DNA from: Undaria pinnatifida
Lineage: Eukaryota; Sar; Phaeophyceae; Laminariales; Alariaceae
NCBI GenBank assembly: GCA_012845835.1
Contig: JABAKD010000016.1
Span: 10,120,121 to 10,184,120, forward strand
DNA length: 64,000 bases
Direction of reading: 5' to 3'
Shown piece after piece: positions 32,901 to 42,376 of this stretch. The number at the start of each line of letters is the position of its first letter. Within the stretch, counting starts at the first letter, position 1. Position numbers and translations under genes: made by a program. The notes beneath the pieces are model-generated. The model had not been told where the DNA came from. It saw nothing but the letters and a program-made list of their open reading frames with translations, and made no database searches.

Positions 32901-35900
32901 ATAGCATGGAGCAGTTCCAGTGTTTTATGCTGCGCGCGTGAGTCGTTCTACGGTAGCCCCCCCAACTTTTCTTTCACGAAATCGCCGTTTTCGAAACCAG
33001 CTCCCGCTCTTATCTCCTGCGATACGATGCCTCTTGCCACCCCGACGTCGTCTTCCGATAGTCCTTTGCAAACAAGAGAACACATGGAGATATTGTTTTC
33101 GTAGCATCCTTCCTCGTGTCGAGCAGCCATGAAACGTTCGTTAAAGAAAATCAATGGTTTTTGGGGGGGGGGGGTGTCGTAGAATCAATCGCGTGTCCTG
33201 GGCCGCTCTGCATTGCAAATAGTCCCCCCCTTCCCTATCTCAGCAGTCCGGACCGCTATGTGTGGCCGACCCCGTAATCGTCTATTTTGTTTAGCATGTT
33301 TTTTTCCTCAAGTTCCGAAGTGGTTGATGTACGTATTTATTTTCAGTAATTCATGGTGTGATATGCCATGTATAGGTTATCCTCGCAGGTCAGATTTTCC
33401 TTCGGCCAAGCGGCACTCCAACCTCTCGGCCCAGGAGAAGAGCTGAAGGAACACGAGCCTTGTCTAGCTTGCTGAAACACGCCTACCTACCCTTTTGCAT
33501 ACCCTCCCTTTCCCCCTTCGGCTTCTTGTTGGGGGTTGATGACAGGACGAACCAGAGCTGCCGGCTGGCGTCGTTACGGAACTCCGCAAACGTGAGATTT
33601 TACGATGTTTCAGTTGTCAGTTGTTGTGTGTATGTCGTATGTCGTAACCCAGACAATGCTTATCATTTCGCTCTGCCTGACGGGCGCTCCCACCTGTCTT
33701 TCCAAAACTGGAATTGTATTTTTTCTATTTTAGAATGCAGCAGTGGGTTCCCCGATTTAAGCGCGCCTCGCGACCAACCGAAACAGGCGTTCTTATTGCC
33801 TTTATAACTGGAAACCCGTTGTTTGGGGACACATTACTTGGAATTAGTATAGGGAGGAGTCTTGAGGCTCTAAAGGGGTTAACTCCAAGTCGTTATTATC
33901 TGTAGTGGGAAATATGTGGCATTTAGTGTGGCGGGACATGCCAAGTTGGCCGCTCTTATCTCCCGAGTGGTCTTAACAAGGGTGCTCTTAAATCGGGGTA
34001 CCCACTGTATACTGTATTCGATTTGTCACCGCAACCATTGAAAGCTCGGTTATCTGTGTGTTTCGCTATGGGGGGTGTGCTTCCAAAATCTGCGAAAATC
34101 CGGTCGAACGGTCAAGGTATAAAACGGTGCATGTTTTTTTAGTTTTGTTTACGATTTGTTAGGATAGTGTGTGTTAACGCTGGCACCTATTGTTTGCTAG
34201 GTTTGTTACGATATCGTTTGTTTACGCTGGCATCTGACCCTTGCCCCCCCGCCCCCCCCTTCCCCTACTTCTCCTCTGGTGATGTGCCTAGGTGCGAACC
34301 CCAATCACACCGTCTATGCGCACCTGGACGCGATCGTCCAATCCAGAATCGACGTGAGCATTTTTTACGGTTATAGGTTGCTGTTGCGCTCGAGCCGTAA
34401 GCCTGGTTTGGTTGGGTTGAGTGTGTACTACTGATGTACTCCCGTGCTCGTGCAGTTTTACTGCGCGCCGATGGTCGATCGTAAATATTTGTCGCCCAGG
34501 CTCGGAGATACTGCTGTACTTCTGTACTCTGACAGTTTTGTTTTCCAGTTTTTTTTGTACCCGTGTGGCCGACCAACAATGCGTCAGCAGTGGTTATAGG
34601 CGACGGTCGTATGCCAGCTGCATAGGAGACCGTGCTGTGTCGGCCTGTGTTTTTACTGGCATAGGATGGGTGTTGTGGTTTCTCTATCCTCGCTCCCGCG
34701 AGACTCGCGCTGTCGATCTACCGCGAGGAAATACAAGCGTGCTCAAGGCTCGGCGCGCAAGGCGTACTAGGCGTTTCCCGCGCTCGTCACGCGGTGGCAA
34801 GGGTTGACACTGCAGCTGCATCGTGCCTCGTGGTGTGGTCGCTCCGTCCCCCCATGTCGGTGTCTGCTCCCCTTTTCCGCGGTTTTTCGACAAGGGGGGT
34901 CGAGCTTTCGATGGAACAATAAAATGCTTCCACCTTCCTTGTACCACCAGCTACGGTTGTGGCTTTTCCATGAGGACGGTGGCGTGCCTTTGGCCGCGCC
35001 CTAACTCCCTGCCTTGCTCCCGCCTCCTCCGCCCACCCCCCCTTCCGCTCCTCTCACCTCCCCGCTCCCATGCATTAAATGAGTGAACCCCCTCCCCTCC
35101 CGCCAGTCCATCTTACGAGCGGTTCTTGGAAGGATGTAGCTCACCCTTCATGCGACTCGCCGCGGTGCAAGCAATGTCTGCCTGGTTGGTGAAAACCCGA
35201 CGTGCTCCGTCCCGGCATTGTAGGGATGCGAGGGTCTATAGTCATACGACTACGGCCATGCACAAATTGAGTACACCTCCCTCCCCCCCCGCCGCCGCCT
35301 TTATCCCACTTGGAACGCGCCCTTGCGATATCAGGACGTGCCTATCAAGGCGGCGGAGCGATGTGAGCAGCTTCAACGAAAGTTCAAAGAAGGTTCCGCC
35401 GTACTGCGCGCCACGGTCCCGGGGCTTGCTAAGGGGGGTGCCGCGTCTTCTGGAAAACGGGCAAGGGTTGCGACCAATGAAACTTCACCCCCCGTCGACG
35501 GAGTAGAGGCGGGGGAGGCGACGCAGGAGGCGGAGGAAGAGGAGGTGGTGGTGGTGGTGGGGGGTCCGGCTACGGTTGATCTTTCGACGGAGGGAGGGCC
35601 GTACAATGGGTGCGTTTTCACGCTATCGCTGGAGGAGAAAGGAGAGGCGCGTATGATAGGACGATCTACGGGAAAGAAGGTGAGTCGAGGAGGCGGGGGG
35701 GGGGGGGGAAGTGGGCCATATGATCTCACTGCTGGTGTGTTTGTTGCTCGATAGGCTCCTGGTGGAGGCGCTGACTCGGGAGTGGGCGGGGTGTGACAGG
35801 CTTAGTGGGCGTTAAATGTTCGAAACGAGCTCACAGCTTGCATGTTTTTGTAGAAAAATTAAGATATGTAATTAATTTCACGAGAAGAGTGCCTGCGACT

Positions 35901-38900
35901 GACGTGTCACGCAAGCATGCAAAGCTGAGTATAGACCACTCAATCGTTCGGAGTCACAGCTGACGTCTTTGTAATTATATTTATTAAAGGGTGGCGAGCC
36001 GGGAGATTCTTCGGGAACGGCGACTGCCGCCGCGTATCGGTCGTTTCCCTTGATGTTGCCACTCGGGAGTTTAGTGCGGTACAATTACCTCCGATGCGGG
36101 ATAAAAAAAACGTTTGAACTTTGTTCCAACTTCAGAACGTATCCCATATTATTAAAAGTGGTATGTTTACGAAAACCAAGTTTGGTGGGTACTAGTCGGG
36201 TAGGAAAATACCATGGTATATAACAATAGAATTAAAGCTGCCCAATGTGACAATCCAAGGCCAACCCAAACCCACGAAAAGATTAGCGAAAAATTAGGTT
36301 ACATTTTCTTATTTCCTACCCTTCATGTATATATATCCATATATATTTTTTTCGTTTTTTTTCTAACCCAGCTTTTTGGTGGGTTGGTTGTTGACCTTGG
36401 GTCATGACGTCCGTCGGTTTCTATACTGTTGATGGTATGGTTTGTTTTCCAACCCAACCGAGTTTGGAAATCGCTAACACTCTACTACTACTCGTAGCGA
36501 ATAATTTGTCCCTTAAGACACGGGTGCAGTTCTGAAGGGGATGCTGTAATGTCGGTTATGGTATCTGGTGAAGCTGGGGAGTCGTCTGCTCTTGACAAGG
36601 AGCTTTCTGTTTCGAGTGGAGGCTTTGCAACCAGTGAGTCGAAAATACATGTCGCCACCTGCTAGAGATACTATAAGATAGCACTGTAAGCGACCGAGCA
36701 ACATTAAGAAGTCTGTTTTTTTTTCTGAACTACTCTGTGTACGGGCGTTCGTTCTCGGCACGGCTGTAACAAGCGTTGTTTGGGTTGGGCTGCCCTCCCT
36801 CTCCGCTCATCGTCAACTCTTGTTGGGATGCCTCACACACCTAATACAATACGATATATAAATGCTTGGGGGGGTTTTTCAGGTGTTCCAGGCCGGGGAG
36901 GATCTTGCTCGGGCTTGGGTCGATCGATAGCTGTTTCGACTACTGTTCTCTTCGTTGATTGATGTCTAACGATAATCGAGTTCAGTATACGTGGTACACG
37001 ATATCGATAAATGAAAAACCTAATCGATGTACGTTTTATACGATATCGATGTTCGATACACATCAGTGTGTCGATTGTTTTAGTCCGGTGTCAGCGTGAA
37101 AAATACGAAATACGGAGATGCAGGGGGGTGCAGAGGGCAAAACGCGTTCGATGAGACACATCGAACTCCGATATTTCGATACATCGAAAATTTTGCCAGG
37201 TATACGATATCCAACAATGCAAATCTACATATCTCGCAACCTCTGCCGCCCACAACAACGACCCAGAAGCCACCAGCGACAAAAGTTTTTTGTTTACATA
37301 AGACCCAGTTTTTTTATCATGCAATATGTTGTGAATGATTTTTGGCTAATGTTCCTGGTGTGTGTGTGTGTGTGTGTTTTTTTTTTCAAAATTACGTTTT
37401 TTATTGTCTTGATAGTTCAAGCAGAAGGGCATCAGCCTGTCGAAGGACTCTGAGGTGTCGATCTCCCACGGGAAGTTCGAGAACGCCAACGGAAAGGTGA
37501 CCTTCACGGATGTGGGCAGCACCAACGGGACCGATGTTGACGGGTGAGCACAAAAAATGCCGGGCTTTTCATCGACAAATGCGGGGCTTTTCATTGAAAA
37601 ATGCTGGGCTTTTGATGGGCCATAATCCAGTCCGTGGGTCGGGCCAGCAGATTCTAAAAAAGTAGCGGATCGAGTCGGGTGGAGCCAGGAGGCGTTTTAA
37701 ATTTTACGGGTCCGGTCGGGTCGGGCCAGGGGGTTTTCAATTCTTACGGGGCGCGGCGGGGCGGGGCGGGGCGGGGCGGGGCGGGGCGGGGCGGGGCGGG
37801 GCGGGGCGGGGCAGGGCAGGGCGGGTCACCCTGATTCTATCCGACCCGTGTGAAAAGCCATGAAAAAATGCTGTAATATTAGACCACTGCTATGACCGCC
37901 CCCCCCCACCAAAAATATATGGTATTATAATTCTATCCGACCCGTGTGAAAAGCCATGAAAAAATGCTTTAATAATAGACCACTGCTATGACCGCCCCCC
38001 CCCACCAAAAATATATGGTATTATAATAAGTGGTGTATAAAGGCCAAACTACGTCTCGACGCGTCAAAAGTCAAAATGACCGGTCTCCTAATAATAGCGC
38101 CTTTGGTACGCGGTGGCGAGATTATTGAGTTTACCCCCCCACACACACACCTTACGCCTGGTTGGTGAAAACCCGACGTGCTCCGTCCCGGCATAGTAAA
38201 GAGCGAGGGTCTATGGTCACACGATTACGGCCATGCACAAACTGAGTACACCCCCCCCCCCACCCTTAACCCCGGCTTAGAATACATGTATAGTAGTTGG
38301 CCTTGGTTGGCACCGACGCCGTAAAACGTTTTATGTATATTGGGGTTGGCGTTGGTTGGTAACGATACTGTAAAACATGCCAATCACTGCGTGAGCTAGG
38401 CAACCAGGGTACCTTTTTGTTTTATTTTATTTTGGCGGTCACCATGATGGTTATCGATTTAGATGATATTGTGCGGGGTGGAGAACCCTAACTCCGCACA
38501 AGGGAAATGATCGCATCACGTCGTAGTGTGAGTATGGTAAGGAACCCACGAGGTAGTTACATGGTACTACCCATTGCTGTCTCTGGAGTGGCCACACCAG
38601 AAAACAAAGTAACTCATTGGCGCTGTCATCCATTAGCAAGAAAGTAGGCACATTATGCCGAAGTCCCTCTTACGAGCGAGTTCTTGGAAGGACGCAATTC
38701 ACACTTTTCATGCGACTCGCCGAACACCTCACGGCGCTTCGCGCTTGGTGCAAGCAATGCCTGCCTGGTTAGTGAAAACCCGATGTGCTTCGTCCCGGAA
38801 TAGTAGGGGTACGAGGGTCTATGGTCATACGACTACGGCCATGCACAAACTGAGTACACCCCCCCCTTACGGGACCCAGGGATAGTATGAGGTGCTAAGT

Positions 38901-40341
38901 GACCGAGCAACGTTGAGAAGTCGTTTTTTTTCTGAATCGCCGAAGTTCCATTTTAAGTAATGTAAGTTTGGGTGGGTTGAGGAAACATGGCTCCAGGCGG
39001 GCGGTCAAGGAAAAGAGAGAAGTTCGGGTGGGACCACCGGCGGGAGCAGGAAGCCTCATCCAATCCAATACTTAGATGAAATGATCGATAACAGAGTTAA
39101 AGAATACCGCAGCACTGTGTATCGGTACTATATACGGGAGAACACAGTTACCAGGACCCAATATGTTAATTAATAGTAAACAGAGGATTATATAGGTTTA
39201 TTTATGTTGTAGGTTCTGGTTTCTACTGCTGTGGTCCTCTGATGAAACATCATGCTGTGAGTGCGCAGCGGTACAAGTATTTGAAACGAAGAAAATAAAA
39301 GAACGTTTCAGCTGTGATGATGATGATGAGATCGACCAAGAAGGACTTTGGTCAAAACTCATCTATGCAAGCTGCGTGAGATACTTCGATCGCAAGTGTT
39401 ACGGCGTGTGTGCACCCTCGTGAAGGACACAGGTCGGTGACCCCCCTGACTGAAGTATTTATAGTATCTTGCTGTGCGCGTGTGATATGGCTTCTCGCGT
39501 TGTACATTGGGTGCTAAAGCCGCGGGCGATGATGTGTGATTGTGGCAAGCGCCTGAGAGCTTTTGAGTTGACAACATTTTTTGTTCAGGAGCGATCCAAC
39601 AACTTCGACTCCACAACCCTGGACGCTGCACGCTTGTTGTATCGACACAGCACCGTCAGCGACAAGATATCTGTTTGTCGGACGCTCCTTCAGCTTCATT
39701 CACCCTTGAGAGGACTAGCTTCACCCCCGCCCTCCCCAACAACCCACCCACCCACCCACCCACCCACCCCCGAACGTCATTTGCTTGCTTCATGTAGAGC
39801 TGACTGTGTTGTTAGTTGTCTAGACGGAAACCGCTTTGTTTCGCCCCGTGAAGTTCCACCGCGCTTCAATAATCGCGACGAGAAGACCGATCTCCCTCCC
39901 CCACGTTCTTGTTTTTTGGATGTTAATTTTTTTTGTCACGTTCCTGCGCTGCAAGACGAGCCTCGCACACGGCACCACCTCGCTCTCGAGGCCGCTTCTA
40001 TCTCCTTGTCCTTGTCGTTGTTATTGTCCTTGAGTCGTTGTGTCGCCGTTTTTAAGTCCTTTTTTTAATGTTAGTACTGTAAAATTGTCGCACTCTAACT
40101 CCAAGCAGTGTGTCTCCCAACACGTTTGTTGCAGTTTTAAAATGGTGGATTCAGCACACGTCCGTTTCCTGCGCACGCTGTATTTTTGACGCGCGCGGAT
40201 TTTTGTGTGTGTGTGTTTTCGTGCGCAATTTTCTTTTTCAGAGAGCCAGCGGAACAAGGCCACCCGTACGAAATTGTGGATGGGTCGAAGCTGCTGATTG
40301 GACAGGGTATCTTCACGGTTTCCGTAACGTGGGGGTGTTGA
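29917..40341 (+). CDS. Borealin-like protein fused to a C-terminal FHA domain
   Basis: Exons 29917-30076, 31304-31574, 32479-32731, 33546-33591, 34292-34353, 35335-35679, 37416-37543 and 40242-40341 join in frame to 454 residues. An extra 18-codon exon at 33389-33442 is likely (see findings). The basic N-terminus [12 protein letters not shown] is followed by a helix ([20 protein letters not shown]), then [15 protein letters not shown], which matches human borealin LPKALREMNWLDYF, then an acidic run ([12 protein letters not shown]). The third exon has paired TPSGR-RPP-GR-RSA motifs like borealin's TP-rich middle. Next comes a coiled region ([20 protein letters not shown]). The FHA domain spans three exons: MIGRSTGKK, then SISHGKFE, then [12 protein letters not shown], with Arg, Ser-x-x-His and Asn-Gly-Thr all present. 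It ends [12 protein letters not shown]. Borealin belongs to the chromosomal passenger complex (Aurora B, INCENP, Survivin) at centromeres and the spindle midzone. A phosphopeptide-binding role for the FHA part is inferred. Exon order and phase argue for one gene; separate genes remain possible. Confidence 0.8.
30935..31076 (+). repeat. TTAA-flanked MITE-like repeat (family M2), full copy plus partial
   Basis: The full copy runs from TTAACCCCTTTAGAGCCCC at 30,935 to GGCGTTAA ending at 31,026. A second partial copy in the opposite sense (TTAACCGCTTTACAACTG) follows, sharing the TTAA. Both lie in the first intron of the borealin-FHA gene. Confidence 0.7.
32127..32420 (+). repeat. Intron-resident repeat family M3 (copy 1)
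   Basis: About 290 bp, from 'gtggccacaccagaaa' to 'atgagtaacccccc'. Includes 'acctcacggcgcttcgcgct' and 'gacgtgctccgtcccggcat'. Other copies lie at 35,100-35,290, 38,155-38,262 and 38,580-38,872, all in introns of the same gene and all in the same orientation. Each ends in a C-run. It may be a SINE or small transposon; no clear RNA polymerase III boxes were established. Confidence 0.7.
32941..33186 (+). repeat. MITE-like repeat (family M1, copy 3)
   Basis: Best preserved of three copies. 'agtcgttctacggtagcccc' begins it and a long G-run plus TCGTAGAATCA ends it, with 'gaaatcgccgttttcgaaac' near the left end. It lies in an intron of the borealin-FHA gene. Confidence 0.7.
33798..33882 (-). repeat. 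TTAA-flanked MITE-like repeat (family M2)
   Basis: 'gcctttataactggaaaccc' through 'ctctaaaggggttaa', with the left TTAA altered. It lies in an intron of the borealin-FHA gene. A further degenerate copy sits near 19,285-19,370 in an RPL19 intron. Confidence 0.65.
35100..35290 (+). repeat. Repeat family M3 (copy 2, partial)
   Basis: Matches copy 4 from 'cttacgagcggttcttggaa' to 'gagtacacctccc'. It ends about 45 bp upstream of the exon starting at 35,335. Confidence 0.7.
37745..37822 (+). repeat. (GGGGC)n pentanucleotide microsatellite
   Basis: About fourteen direct GGGGC-type units inside a larger CCCGACCC-type region (37,625-37,865). It lies in the last intron of the borealin-FHA gene. Such a G-rich strand could form quadruplexes; that is inference. 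Confidence 0.9.
37834..38027 (+). repeat. Tandem duplication, 96-bp unit
   Basis: Two nearly identical 96-bp units starting 'attctatccgacccgtgtg' at 37,834 and 37,930. Each contains a C-run and ends 'atatatggtattataat'. The few differences point to a recent duplication. Confidence 0.9.
38155..38262 (+). repeat. Repeat family M3 (copy 3, partial)
   Basis: Contains 'gtgaaaacccgacgtgctcc' and 'acggccatgcacaaactgag' followed by a C-run. It matches the 3' part of the other M3 copies. Confidence 0.7.
38580..38872 (+). repeat. Repeat family M3 (copy 4)
   Basis: The most complete copy, from 'gtggccacaccagaaaac' to 'gagtacaccccccc'. It lies in the last intron of the borealin-FHA gene. Confidence 0.75.
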
Positions 40342-41885
40342 CTCTGAGGCATTTGGGTGACCGGCCGGGGGCGACGCGTTTGGTGTGGACAGCGGGAGGA
40401 GGCACAGGCGCTATCGTTGTGCTAGGTTTTCGTGCCAGCGATATGACGCGGTCGAAGGGAGACATGAACGCGCGGTCGGGGAGGGAGGGAAGGAGGGATG
40501 GAGGGAGGGAGAGCGTCTGTTTTTCTCGGTCGGAGGGCCGCTGTTTTCTGTTTTCCTTTTTTTTCTGTTTCTTAAGTTGTGGGCGTCTGTTTTTGAGGTC
40601 GTCGACGCTTGTGTGTGTTTTTCGTTTTCCGCTCCCGATTATTTTTGTGAAAAGCTTGGTTTTATGTACACGTACCGGATGCAGTGATATTGCAGCAGTT
40701 TTTTTTTTTGTGTTTTGTGTGTTCTAGTTTATTCGGTGTCGAGCATACCATGGTCTATTGTTGGCTTTGATGGTGAGTGTACGAGTTAGTGGTTGACCCG
40801 GACGGTGTCATGCGCTGGTCGAAGATTCTCCAGGGTGTAGCATCTTCCCGCGGCGTCTACGGAGGGCGGACGAATCCAGAAGCGCTTACCCGTTAATGTA
40901 TTGCGTTGTGAAACATCGTTGAAGGTGGTGGTTGTTTTGAGGAGATAACGACGGGCGACACCACTGCTGGGACAAGCTGCTCAAGTTAACACGTTTTACC
41001 AGCGTACGCGTATCCTTCTCTAATTACTACTAGGCTGTCCTCGAAATTATTGGTGCGGTTATGAGGGAGTTAGATGACATGCTTCGTCTAGGGGCGGCAG
41101 AAGGGGTAGGTTAGAACTACGCATGCTGCTGTAAAGGTGAAGGCGAAGGTTGCTATTGATACACCATTATTAGTCCTCTACTCCATCAGTATAAATAGAA
41201 ATACGCTATACTGTTACTACGCTACAGGTACACAGTTTGGATGGTATTAGAAGTCGACGAGGTAAGAAAGTGCTGAGTTTTTCTCGCAATAAAAATAAAG
41301 GCATGTACCGTAGGGGGGGGGGGGACAAGAGCCTGCTGAGCTTCCCCGGGTCTGAGTTACGTCCACGGGGGAAGGAGAAAGAAAAAGTGCAAATATGATA
41401 TAATATAAGGGATGAGGACACACAACCCGTAATACGCGCGATCGGAGTATCACACACAGCTTGCAAAGATGAGTTTCGACAAAATGTTCGATCTCACAGC
41501 TGGAGGAGTGTATTTTTATTTTCATAATAGAAGGGATGAGCAACAAAAATTACTTTTGCAATATACACTACCATAGAAAGGATGAGCCACAAAAACTACT
41601 TTTGCAACATTATAAAAAATGAAAATACACTCCAGCCGTGAGATCGAAGATTTTGTCTATCATATGAGAGATGAGCCACAAAAACTACGTTTTTTGCAAT
41701 ATACACTACTACTACTATTAATAAACTACTCTATGAATAAACTGCATGTCCTCTCATAGAGAAATAGCCCTTTTCGTTGCGTGCTCGATAGTTTAGTGCT
41801 CGTCTGCCGATATCTAGGATTTCCTACATAGTCTAATGCTACGAGGCATTATAATGTTGCCGGTGAGGTGTGGCTCGACGGCTCG
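40342..41885. other. Intergenic stretch before the Ty3/gypsy element
   Basis: No host exon seen. It contains T- and GT-rich DNA (40,500-40,730), family M4 at 41,265-41,530, and a local hairpin in which 41,489-41,528 pairs imperfectly with 41,611-41,650 ('gatctcac', 'gtgtatttt' and complements). The 3' end of the borealin-FHA transcript should fall near its left edge. Confidence 0.55.
41265..41530 (+). repeat. Dispersed repeat family M4 (copy 2, extended)
   Basis: The left half ('gaaagtgctga', 'tctcgca', 'gtaccgtaggggg') matches 55,340-55,470. The right half ('cgcgatcggagtatcacaca') matches 14,826-14,930. The family is therefore at least 260 bp, with truncated copies elsewhere. Confidence 0.65.
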
Positions 41886-42376
41886 TGTAATAGAGTGTCG
41901 GTATAGCGGGCAATAGATTCGGTAAGATAGTCCGCAGAGTAACGGTCTATTGGCCACAAGAAGATTCCCTTAGAACGGAATATTCTTAGTGAAGCGGATA
42001 ACCCGTAGAGAATAGCTAGCTTATACCACAAGAACGTTCTCGGTAATGGAACGTCCTCCTCTGGACAAGATAGGTAGAAGTAAGCGCGTTAAGCGCTCTT
42101 GGGAATATAGCACACCTAGGAGAACGTTCCTTGTACGTTCCATAGGTAAAGGTCCAGAAGAGAGCACAGCAGCAATGCTGGAGGGTGAAGCGAACTCTGT
42201 GAGCCTCACCCCACCCCCATGCTCTCACTCCTTCCCCTTTCCTGTCTCCTTCGAGCTTCTCATAGCTCAACGCCAGTAATAAGAAACCATCAAAGAAGAA
42301 CCGGTGCTGTCTCCAAGCGAAGCTGATACCCCTGCGTCCCTTCCCTCCCAACATCCGGCACCACGACTCCTTCACA
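41886..42376 (+). repeat. 5' LTR of the young Ty3/gypsy element
   Basis: 491 bp beginning TGTAATAGAG and ending CTTCACA, identical as read to 48,443-48,933. Preceded by CTCG, the left half of the target duplication. Confidence 0.93.
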
